Source: an uncultured Oscillospiraceae bacterium
GTDB lineage: Bacteria > Bacillota > Clostridia > Oscillospirales > Ruminococcaceae
DNA: 15,730 bases
Reading direction: 5' to 3'
NCBI GenBank assembly: GCA_934232845.1
Contig: CAKQGD010000041.1
Location: 1 to 15,730 of the forward strand
Positions within the stretch are counted from its first letter, which is position 1, and every line of letters starts with the position of its first letter. Below, in pieces: positions 1 through 6,974 of this stretch. The notes under the pieces are model-generated. The model did no database searches, was not told the origin of the DNA, and saw nothing but the letters and a program-made list of their open reading frames with translations. The position numbers were made by a program, and so were the translations under genes.

Positions 1-816
1 GCCGAGTTCCTCGCTCTGCAGCTCCTGCAGAACGGTGCGTGCGGACGAACGTCCCACTTGTGCGATCACGGTGCTCGTGTTTCCGTTGGAAAGGGTGACA
101 TCCGCAAATACGGCCCGCAGGCCGCCCGCGAGCTGACCGCTCACAAGCTGCACATAGCCCGTCAGCCTCGACGGCATGTCAAACGAACTGGTCCGTACAA
201 TGCGGCCGCCGGATTCGTGCAGCAGCGCCATCGTGGCCGAGCGCGTCCCTCCGCGTGTGCAGAGGACAACTTCCTCCAGTCCGTCTCCGTCCACATCGTC
301 GATCAGCATCTCGCTGTAGGAAAAATCCGTCTTGTATTTCTCAAGCTGTCCGCCGGAATAGTGATAGAAAATGCAGGTGCTGTTTTCCTCGCCGGCTGCG
401 GCCCAGCCGACAACGATACTGTCCTGCTCTCCCAGGATCGAGGCAAACTCCAGCCGGTCGATTTCGCCGGCCTCGCCCGCGATTTGTTTGACGCTTTTCC
501 ACGCGCCCTCCTGCTTGGCCAGCACACTGATCCATGTGGAGGAAGCGCCGCCCGATGAAAGCTCATAAAAGGCGATGGCCTCTTCCTGTCCGTCTCCGTC
601 GAGATCGCGCAGGGTACACGCGGAAAGATTCGGTCCGCTGCGGGGATACTTGAGCTTGAAGGAGCTTGTTCCGATCGCAGATTCGAGCGCATCGTAGATA
701 GCCGACTGCTCCGCGGTGAGACGCGGCGGCTGCAAAAGATCGGCGGCGTTCATCTGCATGCCGCAGGAACACAGCAGCACTGCCGCAAGACAGGCCGCCG
801 CAATCCGTTCGAGCAT
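1..816 (-). CDS. VCBS/FG-GAP-like lipoprotein, C-terminus cut off by window edge
   Basis: An open frame of 272 codons runs without a stop from the ATG at 816 to base 1, so the C-terminus is missing. The start is supported by AAAGGAGG about 8 nt upstream. The N-terminus is a short lipoprotein signal: hydrophobic residues 5-15 and a lipobox LCSC with the modified Cys at residue 18, so the protein is probably anchored outside the membrane. Two acidic loops, DLDGDGQEE near residue 72 and DDVDGDGLEE near residue 173, each preceded by hydrophobic strands and followed by a short strand, look like the calcium-binding turns of VCBS/FG-GAP beta-propeller blades. No catalytic motif is visible. It stands alone on its strand behind its own promoter. 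Function is unknown; such proteins are often sensory or surface-binding. The family assignment is moderate, the lipoprotein call good. Confidence 0.8.
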   Translation of the reverse strand, partial: MLERIAAACLAAVLLCSCGMQMNAADLLQPPRLTAEQSAIYDALESAIGTSSFKLKYPRSGPNLSACTLRDLDGDGQEEAIAFYELSSGGASSTWISVLAKQEGAWKSVKQIAGEAGEIDRLEFASILGEQDSIVVGWAAAGEENSTCIFYHYSGGQLEKYKTDFSYSEMLIDDVDGDGLEEVVLCTRGGTRSATMALLHESGGRIVRTSSFDMPSRLTGYVQLVSGQLAGGLRAVFADVTLSNGNTSTVIAQVGRSSARTVLQELQSEELG

Positions 817-885
817 ACCAAGCGCCTCCTTTCCTTTTTAAGCGTCCGCTCAAGGATATAAATTTCCAAGATAGTCTATCGTAAT

Positions 886-914
886 ATTATAGCCCCGCAA
901 AGCCGGGGTGTCAA
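886..914 (-). promoter_or_regulatory. Perfect-consensus sigma-A promoter of the lipoprotein gene
   Basis: Read on the minus strand, TTGACA (914-909) and TATAAT (891-886) are both exact consensus boxes separated by exactly 17 nt. The predicted transcript starts near 879 and leaves a leader of about 63 nt before the ATG at 816. The spacer is almost entirely the GC-rich inverted repeat CCCCG-N6-CGGGG, which resembles the palindromes at 3061-3090 and 3249-3278. Confidence 0.85.
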
Positions 915-1060
915 TGAACAAACTGTGCCTCTGTACGTCTGGAAAATTACAATTTTTCTTTCCGCACCCCGTGCCGGACGAATACGGCTTTTATTTTGGC
1001 GCGTCCCTTCCCGCGTCACTTTCCCGATGTTTTTTTGATCGGAGAAAATGCCCCGAGGTC

Positions 1061-1089
1061 TTGAAATCCTCCGTAAAACCGTGTAGCAT
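1061..1089 (+). promoter_or_regulatory. Candidate sigma-A promoter for psuK-psuG
   Basis: TTGAAA at 1061-1066 and TAGCAT at 1084-1089 are separated by 17 nt. The predicted start site near 1096 leaves a leader of about 27 nt that ends in GGAGG (1112-1116) before the ATG at 1123. The -10 box matches consensus at four of six positions, so it may be moderate or activator-assisted. Confidence 0.55.
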
Positions 1090-1122
1090 AAAAAGCGCAA
1101 ACCAATAAAACGGAGGGATCTC

Positions 1123-2054
1123 ATGCAGCCTCTGCTGATCGGAATCGGCGGTGCAAACGCCGATCTGTCCATGGCGAGCCGCGGACCCATTGTGCCCTGC
1201 GACTCCAATCCCGCGCGGCTTACTCTCTCGGCCGGAGGAGTCATGCGCAATATCTGTGAAAACGCCGCAAGACTCGGCGTTCAGACGGAGCTATTTACCG
1301 CCGTAGGCAAAGATCCTCTCGGAGAGATGATCCTCTCCTCCTGCCGCAGAGCCGGGGTCGGTACAAAGCTCGTGCGCCGCTTCGCGGACTGTCCTTCCTC
1401 CGCATATGTTTCGGCCCTCGACGAGCGCGGCGAAATGTATGTCGCCTTTTCCGACATGACGATCGCGTCCCGGCTGACACCCGCGGATTTTGACGCGGCG
1501 GCGTCCGTTCTGTATTCGGCAGCCGTCGTCTGCTTGGACGGAAATCCTTCCCGGGAATTTATCGCGCATGCGGCAAGGCGCCTCTCCGCAAACGGAATCC
1601 CGGTTTTTCTTGATCCCGTTTCCACCTCTCACGCAAAAAAATTCGCCGGTCTGCTCGGATATTTCCACACGATAAAGCCCAACCGTCTCGAGCTGGAAAC
1701 CCTCTCCGGCATGCCCGTCACAGATGAGGCTTCTCTGGAAGAAGCCGCCAAAGCGCTTCTTAAGCAGGGCGTGCGCAGAGTCTTTGTAACACTCGGCGAA
1801 GACGGCGTCTATTACCGCGACGGCAACGGCCTCTCGCGCCGGTATCGTCCGGATACCGTCACGATGAAAAACGCCACCGGCGCCGGGGACGCCTTTACCG
1901 CCGGACTGCTCCTGTCGTATCTGGAGGGGTCCTCTCTCGACGACACTCTGCGGCGCGCCTGCGCCTGTTCCGCCGTGGCCGTGTCTGCCGCCGAAACCGT
2001 CAGCCCGCTTCTTTCCGAAACTGAAATTGCAAAATATACAGGAGGAATCTTTTT

Positions 2055-2058
<4 letters not shown>
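1123..2058 (+). CDS. psuK: PfkB-family pseudouridine kinase
   Basis: This 311-residue protein is a full-length ribokinase/PfkB-fold sugar kinase. The N-terminal PfkB signature is visible as GGVMRNICENAARLG (residues 38-52), the KPN-containing switch as KPNRLELETLSG (185-196), and the C-terminal signature as NATGAGDAFTAG (250-261), in which Asp256 should be the catalytic base and the GAG turn the anion hole. PfkB sequence alone does not fix the substrate. The call to pseudouridine (pseudouridine + ATP to pseudouridine 5'-phosphate) comes from the ATGA overlap with psuG, which uses the product. The start is set by GGAGG 6 nt upstream. The enzyme is cytosolic. Alternatives such as a ribokinase or inosine-uridine kinase are less likely given the neighbour. 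Confidence 0.87.
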
Positions 2059-2987
<929 letters not shown>

Positions 2988-3060
2988 AACCGAAAAGACA
3001 CTCTGCAGTATATTTCCCCCAAAGAATCAGACTGTGTATGCTTCGGCCTTTCTTCTTTTT

Positions 3061-3090
3061 AGAAAATCCCCCGGCTTTGCCGGGGGATTT
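3061..3090 (-). terminator. Intrinsic terminator-like hairpin, better oriented leftward
   Basis: A 12-bp perfect stem with 3-nt loop. On the minus strand it is followed by TTTTCT; on the plus strand only three T residues follow before G. It would therefore stop leftward transcripts better than it stops psuG read-through, though it may serve both. Confidence 0.55.
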
Positions 3091-3162
3091 GAGCATGTCG
3101 GAAAAGTTCGACACGCTTTTAGGGGAATCCAATATCCCCGGTTTCGCGTCCTTATGGAGGCG

Positions 3163-3212
3163 AATTGTGCAGAAAAAATCGGGCGCATGTCCTGATTTTT
3201 GTGGGCACAATT
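3163..3212. other. Two-stage hairpin in non-coding core
   Basis: AATTGTGC (3163-3170) pairs perfectly with GCACAATT (3205-3212), and inside it AAAAATC (3174-3180) pairs perfectly with GATTTTT (3194-3200), with internal loops between the two stems. The symmetry is strand-neutral, so the direction of any RNA cannot be set from it. Confidence 0.5.
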
Positions 3213-3248
3213 TTAGAATCTTCTGAAATTAAGTGAATCGATCGTCTG

Positions 3249-3280
3249 AAATCCCCCGGCAAAGCCGGGGGATTTTCTTT
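3249..3280 (+). terminator. Rho-independent terminator, rightward
   Basis: A 12-bp perfect stem (3249-3260 with 3264-3275) and an AAA loop is followed on the plus strand by TTTTCTTT. This is the likely end of the psuK-psuG transcript and insulates the following promoter. Confidence 0.75.
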
Positions 3281-3312
3281 AAGAGTCGCCGCAGGGCCCG
3301 TTTCAAATTTCC

Positions 3313-3340
3313 TTGACAAATCCTCTTTAAAGGATAGAAT
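3313..3340 (+). promoter_or_regulatory. Sigma-A promoter of the PfoR-like gene, inside a dyad
   Basis: TTGACA (3313-3318) and TAGAAT (3335-3340) are separated by 16 nt. The spacer contains the perfect palindrome CTTTAAAG (3325-3332). The promoter is enclosed by the 7-bp inverted repeat CTTGACA (3312-3318) and TGTCAAG (3353-3359), and ACACGTGT (3348-3355) is a palindrome at the predicted start site. These are plausible operator sites. The predicted start near 3347 gives a leader of about 50 nt. Confidence 0.7.
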
Positions 3341-3397
3341 AAACTATACACGTGTCAAGACATATACATATTTTTTTCTGGAAAGCAGGTTGCCGCA

Positions 3398-4483
3398 ATG
3401 GAAAATTTCAAGGCGTTTTTAAAGCGAAAAAATATCGAGATCTCCGCCAAACGATACGGCATCGACGCCATGAGCGCCATGGCGCAGGGATTGTTCTGTT
3501 CTCTGCTCATCGGTACCATTCTCAAAACCCTTGGCCAGCAGGCGGCACTTTCGCTGTTGGTACAGGCGGGTACCTATGCCTCCGCAATGAGCGGCGCAGC
3601 CATGGCCGTCGCCATCGGCTATGCTCTGCAGGCGCCTCCCCTCGTTCTTTTCTCCCTCGCCGCGGTGGGGTATGCCGCCAATGCACTCGGCAGCGTCACT
3701 CTCGACGGCGGAAGCGGAGCGGGCGGGCCCTTGGCGGTTCTCTTCATCGCGGTAATCGCCGCCGAAGCGGGAAAGATGGTCTCTAAAGAAACCAAAATCG
3801 ATATTCTTGTCACACCGTCGGTCACCATTCTGATCGGCGTGCTGCTTTCCGCATGGTGGGCGCCTGCGATCGGCACCGCAGCGGCAGCCGTCGGTGATTT
3901 TGTGCGCTGGGCCACCGTGCTGCAGCCCTTCTGGATGGGCATTCTGGTGTCCGTTGTGATCGGCATAGCGCTGACCCTGCCCATTTCTTCCGCCGCAATC
4001 TGTGCCGCCATCGGCCTGACGGGGCTGGCGGGAGGCGCGGCGGTGGCCGGCTGCTGTGCCAACATGGTGGGTTTCGCCGTTCTCTCCTTCCGCGAAAACC
4101 GTTGGGGCGGGCTGGTGAGCCAAGGACTGGGCACCTCGATGCTGCAGATGGGCAACATCGTCAAAAACCCCCGCATCTGGCTGCCCGCCATTCTCACCTC
4201 GGCCATTACCGGTCCTCTCTCCACCTGCGTATTCCGTCTTGAAATGAACGATCCCGCAGGGGGCGTGGCATCGGGAATGGGTACCTGCGGCCTTGTCGGT
4301 CAAATCGGTGTTTATGCCGGCTGGGTCAGCGACGTGGCCAGCGGGGTCAAAGCCGCCGTCACCTCTATGGACTGGATCGGCCTCATTCTGATTTGTTTTG
4401 TACTGCCCGCCGTGCTGAGCTGGGCTTTCGGCCTGTTTTTCCGCCGGATCGGATGGATCCGCGAGGGAGACTTAACCCTGTGA
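3398..4483 (+). CDS. PfoR-like / PTS_EIIC_2-family polytopic membrane protein
   Basis: This 361-residue, very hydrophobic protein has the pattern of the PTS_EIIC_2 family, which includes the putative toxin regulator PfoR of Clostridium perfringens. It opens with a basic amphipathic segment (residues 1-25) and then shows roughly eight to ten Gly/Ala-rich membrane segments, for example GLFCSLLIGTILKTLG, PPLVLFSLAAVGYAANALG, GILVSVVIGIALTLPIS and the last one near residues 327-347. No EIIA or EIIB domain and no phosphorylatable His or Cys motif is evident, so a true phosphotransferase role is doubtful; the family's substrates are unknown. It has its own promoter and is bounded by terminators, so it is probably monocistronic. 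Its ribosome site is weak (AAAGCAGG about 9 nt upstream). Being next to psuKG, a role in nucleoside uptake is conceivable but unproven. Confidence 0.8.
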   Translation: MENFKAFLKRKNIEISAKRYGIDAMSAMAQGLFCSLLIGTILKTLGQQAALSLLVQAGTYASAMSGAAMAVAIGYALQAPPLVLFSLAAVGYAANALGSVTLDGGSGAGGPLAVLFIAVIAAEAGKMVSKETKIDILVTPSVTILIGVLLSAWWAPAIGTAAAAVGDFVRWATVLQPFWMGILVSVVIGIALTLPISSAAICAAIGLTGLAGGAAVAGCCANMVGFAVLSFRENRWGGLVSQGLGTSMLQMGNIVKNPRIWLPAILTSAITGPLSTCVFRLEMNDPAGGVASGMGTCGLVGQIGVYAGWVSDVASGVKAAVTSMDWIGLILICFVLPAVLSWAFGLFFRRIGWIREGDLTL

Positions 4484-4502
4484 AAAGCTTCCTGCATTGC
4501 AA

Positions 4503-4538
4503 AAAAAGCGCTCCGCCAAAAACCGCGGAGCGCTTTTT
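4503..4538. terminator. Bidirectional intrinsic terminator
   Basis: AAAAAGCGCTCCGC (4503-4516) pairs perfectly over 14 bp with GCGGAGCGCTTTTT (4525-4538), with an 8-nt loop. A T-run ends the hairpin on the plus strand and an A-run precedes it, giving a U-tract on either strand. It lies between convergent genes, the PfoR-like gene and the Rid-family gene. Confidence 0.92.
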
Positions 4539-4561
4539 CGTTTCATAAATGTGAGCCTTTC

Positions 4562-4909
4562 TTACTTTGCGGCAGTTACATTCAGCTCGACCAATACCGC
4601 GTCGTTGAGCATATTCGCCTCGACACAGATGCGGGCAGGCGCGCAGCCCTCGGGCAGCCATGCGTTCCACACCGCGTTAAATGCCGCCGCATCTCCGCGG
4701 TGCTTCAGATAAATCTGGGCCAGCAGAAGGCGGCTCTTGTCGGTTCCCGCGCGCGTCAGCGCGTCCTCCACGACCTGGAGAACGGATTTTGCCTGCGCAG
4801 TGATATCGTTCGTCAGATCGGCAGGAAGCTTGCCTGCGACATACACGGTCGACTGAAATTCCACGCTTTCGCTCAGCTTTTCATTGGTTCCTCTGCGAAT
4901 AATTTCCAT
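4562..4909 (-). CDS. RidA-like (YjgF/YER057c/UK114) protein, second subfamily
   Basis: The product is 115 residues, the usual size of a Rid protein. It carries STVYVAGKLP (20-29), KSRLLLAQIYL (58-68) and the subfamily hallmark FNAVWNAWLPEGCAPARICVE split over residues 77-97; Arg93 aligns with the substrate-carboxylate-binding Arg of E. coli RidA. The W-N-A-W-x-P pattern fits the second Rid group rather than canonical RidA. Rid proteins are cytosolic trimers, and canonical members hydrolyse reactive enamines/imines made by amino-acid-metabolising enzymes; activity of this subgroup is less certain. An in-frame TTG at 4948 would add 13 residues, but the ATG at 4909 has AAGGAGG at ideal distance and is chosen. 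It lies 35 nt after the regulator and probably shares its transcript. Confidence 0.92.
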   Translation of the reverse strand: MEIIRRGTNEKLSESVEFQSTVYVAGKLPADLTNDITAQAKSVLQVVEDALTRAGTDKSRLLLAQIYLKHRGDAAAFNAVWNAWLPEGCAPARICVEANMLNDAVLVELNVTAAK

Positions 4910-4944
4910 GGGATGTTCCTCCTTAAAATCGTAAAACGGCTGTT

Positions 4945-5619
4945 TCAAATAACTTTTTCCTCGGCGTTGTAGCGCGCCTCTTCGAGATAATTATAAACCG
5001 TGAATTTTGAAACGTCATAATAGCGTGCAATGATATCACTGGCCTTTTGAATTTTAAAGGCGCCTTTTTCTTTCAGATATCCGATCCCCGCGATCTTTTG
5101 TTCCCTTGTCATGGAGGAAACCGGAACACCGACGCTGTCAATCGATTCGTGGATCAGGGAAATCAGCAGATCGTCAATTCCTCCGACGAAGACCATCTCC
5201 GTACCGGACGGCTTTTCTTCTGTTACCCCTATGTATTTTTCCAAATAGCTTTTGGCCTGCTGAAGCTGCGTGATATCCATGTTGATGCAGATAGAGCCAA
5301 TCGCCGTTCCTTCGTCGTTTTTAATATAAAAAGTACTGGATTTTAAAATCCGTCCATCATAGGTACGCGTCACATAGTTAAAGATGCCGTTGGTCAGATC
5401 GTTCGCCACCTGTTCGCCCGGCATAATCTTGGACTCCACCAGCATCAGGCTCTCGCCCACGGTGCGTCCCGTCACCTCGCCGTTAACAATGCTGATGATC
5501 GTGTGATCGTGACCACCCGAATAATCATGAACGACAATCTCACAGTTCGGACCAAAATGCCGTGCCACTCCATTAATGATCGTATTGATCAGAGGCAGCG
5601 CTTCTTCCATGCTCGTCAT
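4945..5619 (-). CDS. YheO/DauR-family PAS-HTH transcriptional regulator
   Basis: The 224-residue protein has the two-part layout of the YheO/DauR family. The N-terminal PAS_6-like sensor spans about residues 5-125, with CEIVVHDYSG (26-35), GRTVGESL (51-58) and GSICINMDITQL (108-119). The C-terminal helix-turn-helix (HTH_22-like) spans about 160-220, ending in DVSKFTVYNYLEEAR (202-216), the likely recognition helix. DauR of Pseudomonas represses D-arginine catabolic genes, and relatives are often beside amino-acid catabolic genes and Rid proteins, which matches this position: cotranscribed with a Rid gene and divergent from a peptide-type ABC operon. It probably controls both directions, ligand unknown. 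The start ATG is preceded by GAGGGGA; a second in-frame ATG three codons later is possible. Confidence 0.88.
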   Translation of the reverse strand: MTSMEEALPLINTIINGVARHFGPNCEIVVHDYSGGHDHTIISIVNGEVTGRTVGESLMLVESKIMPGEQVANDLTNGIFNYVTRTYDGRILKSSTFYIKNDEGTAIGSICINMDITQLQQAKSYLEKYIGVTEEKPSGTEMVFVGGIDDLLISLIHESIDSVGVPVSSMTREQKIAGIGYLKEKGAFKIQKASDIIARYYDVSKFTVYNYLEEARYNAEEKVI

Positions 5620-5762
5620 ATTCTATTCCCCTCTGCATTTGTCGGCGCATGGCCGTCTGCAAAAGGACCCCTTTCCTTCGCTGTACAAAAAATTTCAGCA
5701 ATACTTCGCGGTATCTCCTTATAAAAATAAAACTTTTTCCTCTTTTTCCGCCGTCCCAAACG

Positions 5763-5778
5763 GATTTTCAGGAAAATC
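5763..5778. promoter_or_regulatory. Candidate operator near regulator transcription start
   Basis: GATTTT (5763-5768) and AAAATC (5773-5778) form a perfect dyad with a 4-nt centre, a few bases downstream of the start site predicted for the regulator promoter. It includes AGGAAAAT, also found in the dyad at 5916-5934. Binding by the adjacent regulator is inference. Confidence 0.4.
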
Positions 5779-5787
5779 AACTGCCTT

Positions 5788-5816
5788 AGTATACCATCAC
5801 TTTGCCGACTTCGCAA
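5788..5816 (-). promoter_or_regulatory. Extended -10 promoter for regulator and Rid gene
   Basis: On the minus strand TTGCGA (5816-5811) is followed after 17 nt by TATACT (5793-5788), with TG one base upstream of the -10 box. The predicted start is near 5782. Confidence 0.72.
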
Positions 5817-5876
5817 GACTTGGAAGCCGTTTAAAGACCGATTTTTACAAAAATATTTTTTTAACGACAAAAAAGA

Positions 5877-5905
5877 TTGCAAAAAGCATGCCATCGTGTT
5901 ATAAT
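5877..5905 (+). promoter_or_regulatory. Extended -10 promoter of the ABC/DUF4392 operon
   Basis: TTGCAA (5877-5882) and an exact TATAAT (5900-5905) are separated by 17 nt, and TG at 5897-5898 gives an extended -10. The predicted start is near 5912. No other promoter of this quality was seen ahead of the downstream genes, so it probably drives the entire run to 15504. Confidence 0.8.
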
Positions 5906-5915
5906 CGCTGTCATT

Positions 5916-5934
5916 AGGAAAATGCATTTTTCCT
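5916..5934. promoter_or_regulatory. Candidate operator near operon transcription start
   Basis: AGGAAAAT (5916-5923) and ATTTTTCCT (5926-5934) form a near-perfect dyad with one extra T, placed just after the predicted +1. It shares AGGAAAAT with the dyad at 5763-5778. It could equally be a leader hairpin. Confidence 0.4.
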
Positions 5935-6026
5935 TTTCCGGACTTGCAGGGCGGCAGTCTGCCGCGGCTGCATCCGCCGTATCTCTCTTCCGGCTTTCAA
6001 ATATGTATTGAAGGAGGCTGAACGTT

Positions 6027-6947
6027 TTGTCTTTTCTGAAAAAGCTTCTCTCCCGTCTGCTGCAGGCGATAGTGGTTGTCATCGGCGTCACGTTCATTAC
6101 ATTTCTCGCCACGTTCCTGACCGGCGACCCTGCTGCCCTGATGCTCGGTGAGGGCGCGTCTACTGAAGAAATTGCCGAGTTTCGGGCAGAGATGGGTTTT
6201 GATCGCCCTTTGCTCGTTCAATACGGCGATTTTCTGTCCAAGGCGGTGCACGGCGATTTTGGTCAGTCTCTCTATTATAAGCGTCCCAATGTGGATCTCG
6301 TTCTTGAGCGTCTGCCCAATACGGTACAGCTGGCCGCAGTCGCGCTGGGCGTCTCGCTGCTTTTGGCCATTCCTCTCGGCGTGCTTGCCGCCAAGCTGCA
6401 TAACACATGGGGCGACACCCTCATCATGCTGTTCGGCTTAATCGGACAGGCCATGCCGAGCTTCTGGTTCGGTTTGATGATGATGATGCTCTTCGCGGTA
6501 AAGCTTCACTGGCTTCCGCCGTCCGGCATGGGCACATGGAAGCATTTCGTCATGCCGGTCATCGCGCTCGCCACTTTCCCGCTGGCACAGGATCTGCGCA
6601 TGATGCGTTCCTCCATGCTCGAGGTGCTCGGCGACGATTACATTAAAACCGCTCGTTCCAAGGGCCTTACTGACTTAAAGGTTTACTGCAAGCATGCGCT
6701 GAAAAACAGCCTGAAGCCCGTCATCACACAGGTCGGCATGCAGATGGGTTCTTTCTTGGGAGGCGCCGTCGTAATCGAGACCATCTTCGCATGGCCCGGC
6801 ATCGGCCGCCTCGCGGTGCAGGCGATTCAGTTTAAAGATTTTCCCCTGCTGCAGACAGTTGTGGCTTTTCTGGGTCTTGCATTTGTGGCCGTCAACTTCC
6901 TTGTCGACTTGGTCTATGCGGTGATTGACCCGCGCGTGCGTCTGTGA
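6027..6947 (+). CDS. DppB/OppB-family ABC transporter permease
   Basis: A 306-residue inner-membrane permease of the dipeptide/oligopeptide/nickel class. It has an N-terminal membrane helix (about 9-32), the family's extracytoplasmic segment with FDRPLLVQYGDFL (58-70) and GDFGQSL (76-82), then five further hydrophobic segments. The EAA loop that contacts the ATPases is DDYIKTARSKGL (203-214), and the C-terminus ends in the usual VYAVIDPRVRL. The start codon is TTG at 6027, chosen because AAGGAGG (6011-6017) lies 9 nt upstream and the family N-terminus begins exactly there. It is first in the operon, and its partner permease follows after 27 nt. The substrate cannot be read from the permease; small peptide or amino-acid derivative is inferred from context. 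Confidence 0.95.
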   Translation: MSFLKKLLSRLLQAIVVVIGVTFITFLATFLTGDPAALMLGEGASTEEIAEFRAEMGFDRPLLVQYGDFLSKAVHGDFGQSLYYKRPNVDLVLERLPNTVQLAAVALGVSLLLAIPLGVLAAKLHNTWGDTLIMLFGLIGQAMPSFWFGLMMMMLFAVKLHWLPPSGMGTWKHFVMPVIALATFPLAQDLRMMRSSMLEVLGDDYIKTARSKGLTDLKVYCKHALKNSLKPVITQVGMQMGSFLGGAVVIETIFAWPGIGRLAVQAIQFKDFPLLQTVVAFLGLAFVAVNFLVDLVYAVIDPRVRL

Positions 6948-6974
6948 CCGAACAGCCGAGAAAGGACTTGCGTT

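Larger units (their letters stand above)
817..1122. other. Divergent intergenic region between lipoprotein gene and psuK
   Basis: This region of 306 nt has no credible gene. It holds the leftward consensus promoter at 886-914 and the rightward psuK promoter at 1061-1089. Upstream of the latter is a weak hairpin or dyad, TTTCCCGAT (1020-1028) against ATCGGAGAAA (1038-1047), with a T-rich loop and one bulged base; it could be an operator or a chance structure. Short frames in the interval lack ribosome sites or are shadows. Confidence 0.6.
3061..3278. repeat. 30-bp perfect inverted repeat flanking a 158-bp core
   Basis: Bases 3061-3090 and 3249-3278 are exact reverse complements over 30 bp. 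Each copy is itself a 12-bp palindrome, AAATCCCCCGGC and GCCGGGGGATTT, with a 3-nt loop (TTT in the left copy, AAA in the right copy). The match stops abruptly at both ends. The arrangement resembles a MITE/REP-like unit or a pair of outward-pointing terminators. I see no obvious target-site duplication. Confidence 0.7.
2988..3397. other. Structured non-coding region between psuG and the PfoR-like gene
   Basis: This 410-nt stretch has no convincing gene; the short frames across it lack ribosome sites. It contains, in order: about 70 nt without recognisable signals; a palindromic 30-mer (3061-3090); small stem candidates TGTCG/CGACA (about 3096-3113) and GGGGA/TCCCC (3122-3139); a longer hairpin (3163-3212); the inverted copy of the 30-mer (3249-3278); and the promoter of the next gene (3313-3340). 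The number of inverted repeats suggests a structured RNA or a small palindromic element. Confidence 0.6.
5620..6026. other. Divergent control region of regulator and transporter operon
   Basis: This 407-nt region contains no gene. It holds two extended -10 promoters facing apart, -35 boxes about 60 nt from each other, and a palindrome containing AGGAAAAT close to each predicted start. Both leaders are long: about 160 nt toward the regulator and about 115 nt toward the operon. The operon leader has a compact hairpin, GCGGCA (5951-5956) with TGCCGC (5960-5965), without a U-tract. Confidence 0.75.

Noticed and set aside
3352..3786. 144-codon plus-strand frame overlapping the PfoR-like gene
   Set aside because: Arg/His-rich translation typical of an out-of-frame shadow; the overlapping frame encodes a coherent membrane protein.
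4910..4948. Upstream TTG start adding 13 residues to the Rid-family protein
   Set aside because: It overlaps the regulator stop, and the AAGGAGG at ideal distance from the ATG at 4909 together with the usual Rid length supports the shorter form.
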